64,000 nucleotides of DNA from BPGX01 sp035405785 (lineage in GTDB: Bacteria; Bacteroidota; Bacteroidia; B-17B0; Aurantibacillaceae). The DNA lies in assembly GCA_035405785.1 (NCBI GenBank), contig DAONJS010000003.1, forward strand, positions 1 to 64,000, read 5' to 3'. The notes beneath the pieces were generated by a model. It ran no database searches, had not been told where the DNA came from, and saw nothing but the letters and a program-made list of their open reading frames with translations. Made by a program: the position numbers and the translations under genes. Positions 28,054 through 37,018 of this stretch are shown here, piece after piece (within the stretch, counting starts at the first letter, position 1; every line of letters begins with the position of its first letter).

Positions 28054-28061
28054 TATCTTTG
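28054..28061 (+). promoter_or_regulatory. -7 box immediately before a beta-barrel gene
   Basis: TATCTTTG, exact TAnnTTTG. The ATG at 28068 begins 6 bases after the box, so the transcript is predicted to be leaderless or nearly so. Confidence 0.6.
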
Positions 28062-28067
28062 CGGGCA

Positions 28068-28823
28068 ATGAAAAGGTTGGTATTTTTTATTTCGCTTTTG
28101 TGTTTTCAAAAATTTATAGCACAATTAACTTATGATTCTTCACTTGCTTTTCCTTATTTTCAAATTCATGCTTCATTTCAAATGCCGTCTGGTGATTTAA
28201 GCAAAAGATTTGGAAATAATATGAATGTAGGCAGCACTGTTGTTTACAAATTCAAAAATAATTTTTTAGTAGATATTGAAGGAAATTATTTTTTTGGAAA
28301 AGATGTAAAGGAAGATGTATTATCACAATTACGAGTAAATACAAATAGCGGAGAAAGTTTTATTATTGATAATGAAGGTTATCCTGCTGACTTAAGAGTA
28401 TTTGAAAGAGGATTTAATGTTACATTAAATGTTGGTAAAATTTTTTATATTGGTGGAAATAATAAAAACAGAGGTATTCAGTATCAAATAGGTACTGGGT
28501 ATTTTCAACATAAAATTAAATTGTATGATGCTCAAAAAAGAGTAGCCGCTATAAAAGGAAACTGGATAAAGGGTTATGATAAATTGAGTATAGGACCGTG
28601 CATATATCAATATCTGGGTTATACTTATTTATCTTCTAATAGATATGTCAATTTCACAGTTGGAGTTGAAATGTATCTTGCATTCACTCAAAATGTTCGG
28701 TATTATGATTATTCCACTGCAAGCGTAGATAATAAAAAGAGAAAAGATATTTTATATGGAATAAAATTTGGTTGGATATTACCTGTTTATCGTAAAGCAG
28801 ATGGTATATTTTTTTATGATTAG
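28068..28823 (+). CDS. Predicted outer-membrane beta-barrel protein
   Basis: 251 residues from ATG 28068 (MKRLVFFISLLCFQKFIAQ signal peptide); an in-frame TTG at 28059 overlaps the -7 box and is rejected. The mature part is a run of amphipathic strands rich in Tyr, Phe and Gly (VGSTVVYKFKNNFLVDIEGNYFF, GIQYQIGTGYFQHKI, RYVNFTVGVEMYLAF), consistent with an 8-10-strand barrel. No named family is recognised with confidence. It is 2 bases upstream of waaA and surely co-transcribed, which suggests a link to LPS or outer-membrane assembly. The C-terminus (FFYD) is not the usual terminal aromatic residue. Confidence 0.7.
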   Translation: MKRLVFFISLLCFQKFIAQLTYDSSLAFPYFQIHASFQMPSGDLSKRFGNNMNVGSTVVYKFKNNFLVDIEGNYFFGKDVKEDVLSQLRVNTNSGESFIIDNEGYPADLRVFERGFNVTLNVGKIFYIGGNNKNRGIQYQIGTGYFQHKIKLYDAQKRVAAIKGNWIKGYDKLSIGPCIYQYLGYTYLSSNRYVNFTVGVEMYLAFTQNVRYYDYSTASVDNKKRKDILYGIKFGWILPVYRKADGIFFYD

Positions 28824-28825
28824 TT

Positions 28826-30109
28826 ATGATGAAGTTATTGTATTCTTTGTCCATAAGGTGTTTAATTTCAGGAATAAAAATTGCTTCTTTATTCAATAAT
28901 AAAGCCAAACAAGCCATTGAGGGAAGAAAAAATTGGAGAAAAATAATTTCTGATGCCTTAAAAAATAATTCTGATAAAATCATTTGGTTTCATGTTTCTT
29001 CACTTGGAGAATTTGAGCAGGCAAGACCATTGATTATTAAAATTAAAACTCAATTTCCTGAATACAAGATATTACTTACCTTTTTTTCCCCTTCTGGATA
29101 TAATGCAAGAAAAAATTTTGAATATGCTGATTGGGTATTTTATATGCCTTATGATACATCTGGTAATGCAAGAGATTTTTTAGATATTGTAAAGCCACAT
29201 TCAATTATTTTTGTAAAGTATGAGTTTTGGTTAAATTTTTTGAATGAAATAAAAAGAAGAAAATCTAATAATGATAAAATAAATTGTTTTTTAGTTTCTT
29301 CTATATTTCGTAAACATCAGCCATTTTTTAAGTGGTATGGAAAGATATTTGTAGAAGCATTAACTGCTTATGATAAAATTTTTGTTCAGGATAATTTATC
29401 TATTCGTTTATTAAAAAAAATTGGAATTGAAAATAATGTGATATTGTCGGGAGATACAAGAGTAGACAGAGTAATTGAAATAGCACAACAAAATTATACA
29501 TCAAAAGAAATTGAAAATTTTTGTAATGGACAAACTACCATTATTTGTGGAAGCACATGGTATCCAGATGAACAGATATTAGTGCCTGTTTTATCAAAAT
29601 ATATTTCATCACATTCAATTAAAATAATAATTGCACCGCATCAACCTGATGAAAAAAATGTATCTAAACTTATTAAATTGCTTGAAAATAATAAGATAAC
29701 TTATTGCAGATTTACTCATTTATCAAATAGCAATATTGATGAATACAAAAATTCAAATGTGATAATAATAGACACTGTTGGGGTATTGAATAAGATTTAC
29801 AGATATGGTTATTTAGCGTATATTGGAGGAGGTTTTACAGATGGTATTCATAACATTTTAGAACCAGCGGTATATGGGCTTCCTGTGATTTTTGGTCCAA
29901 AGTATGAGAAATTTTATGAAGCAGTTGAATTAATAAAATCAAAAGGTGCTTTTACTATTAAAAATATCTCTGAATTTGATAATGTTTTAGGAAAATTATT
30001 GAATGACAAACAATTGTATAATTCATCTCAAAAAGCTGTAAATACATTTATTAAAGAACATCAGGGGGCGGTAGAAAAAACAATATCTGAATTGAAAAGA
30101 TATTTTTAG
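28826..30109 (+). CDS. waaA: 3-deoxy-D-manno-octulosonic acid (Kdo) transferase
   Basis: 427 residues, normal length. It adds Kdo from CMP-Kdo to lipid A precursor at the inner face of the cytoplasmic membrane. N-terminal membrane-anchor helix, then WFHVSSLGEFEQARPLI with the catalytic Glu62, YKILLTFFSPSGYNARKN, and the C-terminal GT-B donor motifs IICGSTWYPDEQILVP, IIAPHQPDEKNV, AYIGGGFTDGIHNILEPAVYGLPVIFGP. Two Met codons (28826, 28829) are possible starts. It forms an operon with the preceding barrel gene, and its last four bases overlap the end of the convergent DUF4249 gene. Confidence 0.94.
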   Translation: MMKLLYSLSIRCLISGIKIASLFNNKAKQAIEGRKNWRKIISDALKNNSDKIIWFHVSSLGEFEQARPLIIKIKTQFPEYKILLTFFSPSGYNARKNFEYADWVFYMPYDTSGNARDFLDIVKPHSIIFVKYEFWLNFLNEIKRRKSNNDKINCFLVSSIFRKHQPFFKWYGKIFVEALTAYDKIFVQDNLSIRLLKKIGIENNVILSGDTRVDRVIEIAQQNYTSKEIENFCNGQTTIICGSTWYPDEQILVPVLSKYISSHSIKIIIAPHQPDEKNVSKLIKLLENNKITYCRFTHLSNSNIDEYKNSNVIIIDTVGVLNKIYRYGYLAYIGGGFTDGIHNILEPAVYGLPVIFGPKYEKFYEAVELIKSKGAFTIKNISEFDNVLGKLLNDKQLYNSSQKAVNTFIKEHQGAVEKTISELKRYF

Positions 30110-31212
30110 TTGCAAGTAGGGGAGGGATTACCGTCGTAATTCAGAAAGTTTAAATTACAGAAAGGTTTGGTAGAAGAAAGAAAACTAATAAAAGAATTGG
30201 CAAGATGTTTGCTTACATGAATTCTGGAACGAGATGCAAAAATCCCAACTGCACCATTTGATATATTGCTGTAGATAGGTTTATCTTGTGCTACAGATGT
30301 GGAAGGTAAATTAGATTGTAGAAATACATAATAATCATAATTAGCTGCATAAATGATATAATCAAATTTTACAATTCTTCTGAAATAGATATTTGGCGAA
30401 TTATCATTATTCAAAATATAAAGATAAATGCTATTGAGAAGTTGATTTGAATTGTAAGTAAATTTCATTGCTTCACCACCATTAAGAGTTGTAGAAAAAA
30501 TGGGTGTATATTTTACATCTGCATATTTAGCCACAGTGCTATGGTCGCTTAAAGAATCTATGTAATGCATACGAATATACATTTCATACATATAAGCATT
30601 AGGTTCACTGTTAAAGCGAACATCTCTTGTTACAGTAAGATTACTTAAATCTAAATAATAATAGGAGGGATTTCCGGGATTAGGTGTAACAGGATAATAA
30701 GGTGGAGCAAGTGGTTGTGTAAATCCTGGTTTTACACTATCTATCATTGTAGTTGAAGCAGTAAAGGTTACATTAGTTTTAGTGTCTTTAATGTAAAGTT
30801 CATAAGTTCCAGATGGATAAATTTTTTGGTCTGTGTAATAAAATCTTTGCTCTTTATTAAATGTTCCAGATTGAGTGTAAATGATAGTATCTTTTAAAAA
30901 GAGTTCTGTTATTGATGAAGAAATTACAACAGGAGCATAAGTGCCATTTACTTTTCTTTTCAAAGAAACCTGCAATTGACCTGCGGGAAAGTTGATAGTA
31001 TCTTTATTTTGAGCCATATCATAAGCATTGCCTTCACCAGCAAAAACTTTGTTGATGCGGATAAATTGATATTGTTCTTGTGGATTAAGCACTGCATATA
31101 CACTTACTAATTCTTTGTAAGGTGCTAAAATGTTGAGTTTATTTTTACAGGCATTAAAAATATACAAAGCAGATAACAAGATGATAACAATTAAAATACG
31201 ATATACTTTCAT
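30106..31212 (-). CDS. DUF4249 lipoprotein
   Basis: 368 residues. Signal peptide ending IFNAC gives a lipoprotein Cys22. The rest is DUF4249-like: LVSVYAVLNPQEQYQFIRINKVF after the anchor, an ANAYDMA-like segment near residue 65, a beta-rich middle with FYYTDQKIYPSGTYELYIKD, and the C-terminal pattern NISNGAVGIFASRSRIHVSK. DUF4249 proteins commonly sit beside TonB-dependent receptors as surface or periplasmic partners, but no receptor gene is adjacent here. Function unknown. The stop overlaps the end of waaA (convergent). The 214-base spacer upstream has no exact -7 box (best is TACATTTA). Confidence 0.82.
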   Translation of the reverse strand: MKVYRILIVIILLSALYIFNACKNKLNILAPYKELVSVYAVLNPQEQYQFIRINKVFAGEGNAYDMAQNKDTINFPAGQLQVSLKRKVNGTYAPVVISSSITELFLKDTIIYTQSGTFNKEQRFYYTDQKIYPSGTYELYIKDTKTNVTFTASTTMIDSVKPGFTQPLAPPYYPVTPNPGNPSYYYLDLSNLTVTRDVRFNSEPNAYMYEMYIRMHYIDSLSDHSTVAKYADVKYTPIFSTTLNGGEAMKFTYNSNQLLNSIYLYILNNDNSPNIYFRRIVKFDYIIYAANYDYYVFLQSNLPSTSVAQDKPIYSNISNGAVGIFASRSRIHVSKHLANSFISFLSSTKPFCNLNFLNYDGNPSPTCN

Positions 31213-31318
31213 TTGAAATTTTTGGTGGTAAATGTACGAATTTTAGTTTCTATTCATTACATATTTATTGAATTTCAATGATACAATGAATTTTTGATTT
31301 TAAATTCTCAATGTTCAA

Positions 31319-31433
31319 TGTTCGCTTTTCATTTTTCACTCATCATTTTTCACTCATCACTTTTCACTCATCACTCTTCACTTTTCACTCATCACTCTTC
31401 ACTTTTCACTCTTCACTTTTCACTCTTCACTTC
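31319..31433. repeat. Simple tandem repeats TTTTCACTC(ATCAC)
   Basis: About eight degenerate units of TTTTCACTC/TCTTCACTC with ATCA insertions, preceded by TTCTCAATGTTCAATGTTC. The repeat runs into the 3' end of the DedA gene, whose stop codon lies within it. Confidence 0.75.
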
Positions 31434-32059
31434 TTCCTTCTCTCTTTTATTACTCCAACAATAATAGGCAGTATTGAAATAAAAATGATTCCGAAGATTA
31501 CTTTTTCAAAATTGTTTTTAATGATGGGGATATTTCCAAAGAAATAACCTGCTAATGTTATACTACTTACCCAAAGAATTGCACCAAAAATGCAAAAAGT
31601 AATGTATTTAGGATAAGTCATTTTTCCTAATCCAGCGGCAAAGGGAGCAAAGGTGCGAACAATTGGAACAAATCGAGCAATGATGATTGTTTTTCCACCG
31701 TGTTTTTCATAAAATTGATGGGTTTTATCCAAATATTCTCGTTTAATAATTTTTCTTAAGTAAGGAATATCAAAAACTTTTTCGCCAACAAATTTTCCAA
31801 CTAAATAATTTACATTATCACCTACAAATGCGGCTAAAATAAGTAGTGGTATTAAAATACGAATGTCTAATACACCCATAGATGCAGTGAGCATGCCTGC
31901 AGCAAACAAAAGTGAATCACCTGGTAAAAAAGGTGTTGCAACTAATCCAGTTTCGCAAAATATAATCAATGCTAAAATAAAGTATGTGCTTGTTTGATAT
32001 TGTAATAAAATATCTGCAAGATGTTTGTCTAAGTGTAAAAAGAAATCTATAAAAGACAT
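31427..32059 (-). CDS. DedA-family membrane protein
   Basis: 210 residues, four to five membrane segments. DedA (SNARE-associated/VTT) signatures: FCETGLVATPFLPGDSLLFA near residue 34, the loop YEKHGGKTIIIARFVPIVRTFAPFAAGLGKM with the conserved Arg residues and Gly, and a C-terminal GAILWVSSITLAGYFFG segment. DedA proteins act as proton-dependent flippases for undecaprenyl phosphate or phosphatidyl lipids; which lipid this paralogue moves is unknown. It lies downstream of gltX on the same strand after a 177-base spacer that holds hairpin repeats, so it may have its own promoter. The stop codon falls inside a simple repeat. Confidence 0.9.
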   Translation of the reverse strand: MSFIDFFLHLDKHLADILLQYQTSTYFILALIIFCETGLVATPFLPGDSLLFAAGMLTASMGVLDIRILIPLLILAAFVGDNVNYLVGKFVGEKVFDIPYLRKIIKREYLDKTHQFYEKHGGKTIIIARFVPIVRTFAPFAAGLGKMTYPKYITFCIFGAILWVSSITLAGYFFGNIPIIKNNFEKVIFGIIFISILPIIVGVIKERRKK

Positions 32060-32160
32060 ATAAGTAGTTTTTAGTTTTTAATTATTAATTTTTAGTTTGG
32101 GGCATATAGCCATACGCCCTTACTTTTTCAGACAATTCATGAATTGCCCTTACAATTTTG

Positions 32161-32216
32161 CCCGACGATAAATGTCAGGATTTTAGAACTGACTTGTCCT
32201 GAACGAAGCGTCAGGA
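32161..32216. repeat. Two GAC-N7-GTC hairpin elements
   Basis: CCCGAC-GATAAAT-GTCAGG (32161-32179) and TCCTGA-ACGAAGCG-TCAGGA (32197-32216) belong to the same family as the hairpins at 19964-20006. A degenerate GGGGCATAT..ATACGCCC palindrome lies just upstream (32099-32119), related to one at 44596. Confidence 0.6.
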
Positions 32217-32236
32217 TGTTATCAGTATTTTAATTT

Positions 32237-33763
32237 TTATGATAATAGAATTGTTGATAATGCAGTCTCTATTCGTTTAATAACTTTTTCTTTACCGAGT
32301 ATTTCCATTATTTTTGCTAATGAAGGTCCTGATGATACACCTGTAATAAACACTCTTAATAATTGATAATCTATTTTTCCTTTTTCTTTTGCAAAGTTTT
32401 CAAAAGCATTATGGATATTTTGTTCATCAAATGGTTGAACTGCTTGAAGTGTATTGAGTAATTCTTCAATCATTTTTTTACTATCAGCATTGAATTTTTT
32501 TTGAATAATTTTTTCATCATAAGATGTAGGTTCAACAAACATATACTTTCCTAATTCCCAAATTTCTTTTACAAAATGGGCTTTTTCTTTCATCAGTTCA
32601 CAAACATTAGCAACATATTCTTTTGTAGATGTAAAATTATTTTCTTTCAAAATGGGTTCTAAAAGTTCTGCTAATTCTTCTTTTGATTTTTTACGAAGGT
32701 ATTGTTGATTAAACCATTTGGTTTTTTCAGGGTCAAACTTTGCACCGGCTTTATGCACTTTTTCTAATGAAAACAATTGTATCATTTCTTCTTTTGATAA
32801 AATTTCTTGATTATTTCCAGGATTCCATCCTAATAATGCTAACATATTAATGAATGCTTCTGGGAAAAAACCACTTTCTCTATATCCGATGTAACTTTCA
32901 CCTGTTCTTTCATCATACCAGTTAAGCGGAAACATTGGTAATCCAGAAGTATCTCTTTTTGAAAGTTTTCCTTTTCCATCTGGTTTTAAGATAAGTGGTA
33001 GGTGAGCAAGTTGTGGCATTTCATTTTCTAAACCTAAATATCTATATGTAAGCACATGAGCAGGTGCACTTGGCAACCATTCTTCACCACGAATAACATG
33101 AGAAATTTTCATTTCAATATCATCTACAATATGGGCTAAGTGGTAAGTGGGCATTCCATCTGATTTGAGTAAAACTTTGTCATCAATGGTAGAAGAATTA
33201 ACCACTATCCATCCACGAATAATATCATGGAAACGAATTTCTTCATTGCGAGGCACTTTAAGACGAATAACAAAAGGTGTGTTTTTATCTAAAAGTTCTT
33301 TGACTTGGTCAGCACTTAATGTAAGAGAATTTCGCATGCTCATTCTTGTAATATGATTGTATTGTGGGCTTACAACTTTTGCGGCTTCTAATCTTTTACG
33401 CATTTCTTCAAGTTCTTCTTCGGTATCAAAAGCATAGTATGCACCGCCTGCTTCTATTAGTTTTTGAGCGTATTTCCAGTAGATGCCTGTATTTTTTCTT
33501 TCACTTTGACGGTAAGGAGCATAAGGTCCATCACCAAAACCAAATCCTTCATTGGGTTCAATTCCGCACCATTTCAATGATTCAATAATGTATCTTTCGG
33601 CATCTTTTACATAGCGGGTTTGGTCAGTATCTTCAATTCTCAAAATAAAATCGCCATTGTGTTTTTTAGCAAACAAATAATTGAATAATGCAGTTCTAAC
33701 ACCGCCCATGTGTAAGCCACCAGTAGGGCTTGGAGCAAATCTTACACGAACTCTTTTTTCCAT
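32237..33763 (-). CDS. gltX: Glutamyl-tRNA synthetase
   Basis: 508 residues, full length. Charges tRNA-Glu (and possibly tRNA-Gln if the organism uses the amidotransferase route). Class I synthetase: HIGH-type motif APSPTGGLHMGGVRTALFNY at residues ~10-29, the Glu-binding RIEDTDQTRY segment, MPTYHLAHIVDDIEMKISHVIRGEEW in the catalytic domain, and the KMSKS-type KLSKRD near residue 270. The C-terminal anticodon-binding helical domain begins near 340. It is transcribed leftward; the unknown exported protein ends 52 bases upstream of its start, after a low-complexity TTTTAG/TTTTAAG spacer. Confidence 0.96.
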   Translation of the reverse strand: MEKRVRVRFAPSPTGGLHMGGVRTALFNYLFAKKHNGDFILRIEDTDQTRYVKDAERYIIESLKWCGIEPNEGFGFGDGPYAPYRQSERKNTGIYWKYAQKLIEAGGAYYAFDTEEELEEMRKRLEAAKVVSPQYNHITRMSMRNSLTLSADQVKELLDKNTPFVIRLKVPRNEEIRFHDIIRGWIVVNSSTIDDKVLLKSDGMPTYHLAHIVDDIEMKISHVIRGEEWLPSAPAHVLTYRYLGLENEMPQLAHLPLILKPDGKGKLSKRDTSGLPMFPLNWYDERTGESYIGYRESGFFPEAFINMLALLGWNPGNNQEILSKEEMIQLFSLEKVHKAGAKFDPEKTKWFNQQYLRKKSKEELAELLEPILKENNFTSTKEYVANVCELMKEKAHFVKEIWELGKYMFVEPTSYDEKIIQKKFNADSKKMIEELLNTLQAVQPFDEQNIHNAFENFAKEKGKIDYQLLRVFITGVSSGPSLAKIMEILGKEKVIKRIETALSTILLS

Positions 33764-33815
33764 AATTTCTTAATAGTTTTTAGTTTTAAGTTTTAAGTTT
33801 TTAGTTAATAACAAT

Positions 33816-34766
33816 TTATCTTTGTATTTTTAGTTTGATAATTCTGATGTTTTTTTCTTCAAAGGTGCGAATTAAAATAGAATATAGTTCGTTATTATTT
33901 TGGCTGTAAATGTATTGATATTCTTTCATTTTATTATTATTTTTAAAATGTATTTCTGAAATTAATTGTTGTGTTTTTTCATCGTAATTAAATTCTATAA
34001 TGTATTGTTCTGGGTTTCCAAAGTTGACAGTCATTATTGCATTTTCAATATTTCCAGAAGAGTTGTAAAAAAATTGTTTTTTAATGTAACCTGTTGTTAC
34101 AATGAGTTGTTCAGAAATTTCAGTAATTCTTTTATTTTTATCAAAGTAAATAAATTTTTCTTTGTAAGGTAATTTTTCGTTATTGTAATAAACTTTTTTG
34201 ATTTGATTTTCATAAGAAAATGTTGCAATACTATCATAAGAGCGTAGCAATACTTTATCTAAAACTCTTGTTCCTGTAGAAAGTGTGCGATAAAATTCTG
34301 TGTATTTTTCCTCTTTACAAATTTCTTTTCCGCAAATTTTGTAATAATGAGCATCGGCATAATTGTTAGGTAAAAAATTTCTTTCAATGATTTGATTGGG
34401 CAAATAAGTATATTCAGTTGAAACAGTATCGTATTCGTAAATTTCTTTTGTAATGATACTTTTGTTTTTTTTATTATGAGTTTCGTATTGAATAACTTTT
34501 TTAATTGTAGTATGATATTTTCTTTTTAATCTTCCATTTTCATCAAATTCATAAACTTCTGTAAGGTCTTTATCTTCTGCTTCTTGCCAATCTTTTTTAT
34601 CAATAATGTCAAAAATAATTTTTTTGATATTATTTTGTTGAATGTATTTTTCATTGAATACAGGAAACTTTTCAAATAACAAATCAGGCGGATGAATGAG
34701 TAATTGTGCTTTACTTATGTAGAAAGTGATGGATATTAAAATGATGGGTATTTTCAATAGGTTCAT
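33816..34766 (-). CDS. Exported protein of unknown function with YD-like repeats
   Basis: 316 residues from ATG 34766, chosen because it gives a good signal peptide (MNLLKIPIILISITFYISKAQ); the frame stays open to 34790. No recognised family. The mature protein has repeated Tyr/Asp-Gly/Asn-Arg elements (YEFDENGRLKRKYHTT, YFDKNKRITEISEQL, NYDEKTQQLISEIHF) that resemble YD/RHS-like beta hairpins seen in many Bacteroidota exported proteins. Its 5' end overlaps the upstream DUF255 gene by 56 bases in another frame, so translation is probably coupled. It is rich in Lys, Ile and Tyr. A cell-envelope location is all that can be inferred. Confidence 0.65.
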   Translation of the reverse strand: MNLLKIPIILISITFYISKAQLLIHPPDLLFEKFPVFNEKYIQQNNIKKIIFDIIDKKDWQEAEDKDLTEVYEFDENGRLKRKYHTTIKKVIQYETHNKKNKSIITKEIYEYDTVSTEYTYLPNQIIERNFLPNNYADAHYYKICGKEICKEEKYTEFYRTLSTGTRVLDKVLLRSYDSIATFSYENQIKKVYYNNEKLPYKEKFIYFDKNKRITEISEQLIVTTGYIKKQFFYNSSGNIENAIMTVNFGNPEQYIIEFNYDEKTQQLISEIHFKNNNKMKEYQYIYSQNNNELYSILIRTFEEKNIRIIKLKIQR

Positions 34767-36714
34767 AACATGCAGAGTGCTGACAAACATAGATAAAAGT
34801 TTTTTGAGAATGAAATCTGTTTTGAAAAATGCTGAAATTATTGGCTTTTGAAGAAGTGTATAAATTATTGATAAACCAAATTTGTGGAAATAATTTTAGC
34901 AAGTATTGTAATGAATCTTTTCCTGAAATTACTATTTCTAAATCATTGAAGAATAATTTTTGTGTTAATAACAAACCATAAGATGCAGAGTGAAGTGGAG
35001 AGTTGAAAAATAAATGGAATGTAGTATTAAAAACATTTTCAGCAATTTCTTTGAAATGTTGTTCATTGGTTAATGCAGAAAGGTATAATAAATTATTTAT
35101 CATTTGTGCATTCGCAGATGGAATTACATCATCATATAGTTCAACGCTGTTTTGAATAGAATGATGGTGATTTGTGTAGTAGAAAATTTTTTGTGAAGGT
35201 GAATAAAAATTATTGATGACTATTTCTGATAGAGAAATAGCAAGTGAAAGATAATTTGTATCGGCACTTAATTTTGAAAGTGTTATGAGAGCATCTATTA
35301 AAAAAGCGTAGTCGTCTAAATAGGCAGGATTTTTTGTTTGTGAATGATGATAAATTCTGAATAATTGATTATTGATAAATGTTTTTTGGATAAGAATATC
35401 TAACGATTTTTTTGCTTTGTCAAGATAATCAGGATTTTCAAAAACAACAGATGCAATGGCTAATGCTTTTATCATCAAAGCATTCCAAGAGGTGATAATT
35501 TTGGTATCTGTAGAAGGTGGTATTCTTTTTTTTCTGTATTGATTAAGTTTTTCGGCGTATTGATTGATTTTGGTTATCCAGTAATTTTTGTCTTCATAAA
35601 ATAATGATAGATTGATAGTAAGCACATATTTGTTATGTTCCCAATAACCAAATTGATTTTTGATATTGAATATCTCTGCAAATTCATAAAAATCATCAAT
35701 GATTTCTTTGAGTTCATCCATAGTCCATGTATAAAATTTACCTTCTTCGCCTTCACTATCAGCATCCCATGCGGAGTAAAAAAGTCCTTCATCAGAATAA
35801 AAATTTTGAAAAACACTTTTAATTGTTTTTTCTGCAATCCATTTGATTTCTTCATCATTGAATTGTAAATAATACAATGATAGCAGTTCAATCATTTGAG
35901 CATTGTCATAGAGCATTTTTTCAAAATGGGGAATTTTCCAGTATCTATCTGTGCTATATCTGTAAAATCCGCCATCTACATGGTCAAACAATCCACCTAA
36001 TGATATGTTTCTGATACTTGTTTTAAGATGTTGTTCAATGTCTTTATCGGGATTTAAAGTATTGTAGGTAAAGAAAAACTTGTAATTTATAGGCATTACA
36101 AATTTTGGTGTATATTGATGACCGCCCCATTCTTTGTCAAATAAAGATTTCCATTCATTTATTTTTTCTAAAAGTTTTGTTTTTTCAATGTTTGAAGAGT
36201 TTTGCGAATTATATTTGCTTAATTCAGATAATTCAAAATTTGTAATACCTTGATGTAAATCATTGGCATATTGATACAATTTTTCTTTTTCATTTTGGTA
36301 TAAGAAATGAATTTTTTTAAGTAATTCTATCCAGTTATGTTTAGGTAAGTATGTTACGCCATAAAACATTTTTTTATTGGGCAAGACAAAAACATTTAAT
36401 GGCCAACCGCCTCTGCCTGTAAGCACTTGCAAGCCATTCATATAATATCTGTCTACATCAGGAAGTTCTTCTCTATCCACTTTTACATTGATAAAGAAAT
36501 TATTCATTAGTTCAGCCACTTCAATATCATCAAAACATTCGTGAGCCATTACATGACACCAGTGGCAGGTGCTGTAACCTATACTAATGATGAGTGGTTT
36601 ATCTTCTTGTTTTGCTAATTCAAAAACATTTTCAGAGTATGGATGCCAATTTACTGGTTGATGGGCATGTTGAAGTAAATAAGGGCTTGTTTCGTTTATC
36701 AAATAATTATGCAT
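34711..36714 (-). CDS. DUF255 thioredoxin-like protein (YyaL/SSP411 family)
   Basis: 667 residues from ATG 36714; a GTG at 36735 would add seven residues, but MHNYLINETSPYLLQHAHQP is the conserved family start. Residues ~1-160 are the DUF255 thioredoxin-like domain with the redox pair Cys50-His-Trp-Cys53 in GYSTCHWCHVMAHECFDD and KVDREELPDVDRYYM. The remainder is an (alpha/alpha)6 glycoside-hydrolase-like domain (GGLFDHVDGGFYRYSTDRYW, PHFEKMLYDNAQMIELLS, YSAWDADSEGEEGKFYTW). The biochemical role of this family is not settled. No signal peptide. Downstream gene overlaps by 56 bases. Normal length for the family (about 670-690). Confidence 0.9.
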   Translation of the reverse strand: MHNYLINETSPYLLQHAHQPVNWHPYSENVFELAKQEDKPLIISIGYSTCHWCHVMAHECFDDIEVAELMNNFFINVKVDREELPDVDRYYMNGLQVLTGRGGWPLNVFVLPNKKMFYGVTYLPKHNWIELLKKIHFLYQNEKEKLYQYANDLHQGITNFELSELSKYNSQNSSNIEKTKLLEKINEWKSLFDKEWGGHQYTPKFVMPINYKFFFTYNTLNPDKDIEQHLKTSIRNISLGGLFDHVDGGFYRYSTDRYWKIPHFEKMLYDNAQMIELLSLYYLQFNDEEIKWIAEKTIKSVFQNFYSDEGLFYSAWDADSEGEEGKFYTWTMDELKEIIDDFYEFAEIFNIKNQFGYWEHNKYVLTINLSLFYEDKNYWITKINQYAEKLNQYRKKRIPPSTDTKIITSWNALMIKALAIASVVFENPDYLDKAKKSLDILIQKTFINNQLFRIYHHSQTKNPAYLDDYAFLIDALITLSKLSADTNYLSLAISLSEIVINNFYSPSQKIFYYTNHHHSIQNSVELYDDVIPSANAQMINNLLYLSALTNEQHFKEIAENVFNTTFHLFFNSPLHSASYGLLLTQKLFFNDLEIVISGKDSLQYLLKLFPQIWFINNLYTSSKANNFSIFQNRFHSQKTFIYVCQHSACYEPIENTHHFNIHHFLHK

Positions 36715-36846
36715 GTTGAAATTTTTAATGCTCACAAAATAAATGATTAGTTTTGTGGCTTCAAATTTTTTGAGAAGAAAAATAAAAAATGCGTGAGGGA
36801 TGCGGAAGGCGGCGAAGCCGGCACTGCCCCGAGCGAATGAAAATAC

Positions 36847-36934
36847 TCGTCATTGCGAGGGTGAATACCCGAAGCAATCTCAAAATTGAGGAGGAATATA
36901 CATTTGAGATTACTTCGCTTCACTCGTAATGACG
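36847..36934. repeat. MITE-like 88-bp palindromic element, copy 3
   Basis: TCGTCATTGCGAG..CTCGTAATGACG, inner stem GGGT-GAAT-ACCC. Its centre shares GAGGAATATACAT with copy 2. An open frame through 36747-36998 is an artefact of the element. Confidence 0.85.
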
Positions 36935-36970
36935 GAAAATAAAACATGCGAGTGCTAACGCACATGACGT

Positions 36971-36989
36971 GCTGACGATAAATGTCAGG
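36971..36989. repeat. GAC-N7-GTC hairpin element
   Basis: GCTGAC-GATAAAT-GTCAGG, the reverse complement in essence of the hairpin at 19985-20005, and like it next to a MITE copy. It lies 30 bases upstream of the adaptor gene. Confidence 0.6.
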
Positions 36990-37018
36990 ATAAACCAAAA
37001 ATAAAAAAATAAATTATT

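Noticed and set aside
31311..31547. 78-codon open frame
   Set aside because: Low-complexity Phe/His/Ser product of the TTTTCACTC repeat, antisense to the DedA gene.
33808..33816. TATCTTTG on the plus strand as a promoter
   Set aside because: No plus-strand gene follows; it abuts the 3' end of a minus-strand gene in low-complexity DNA.
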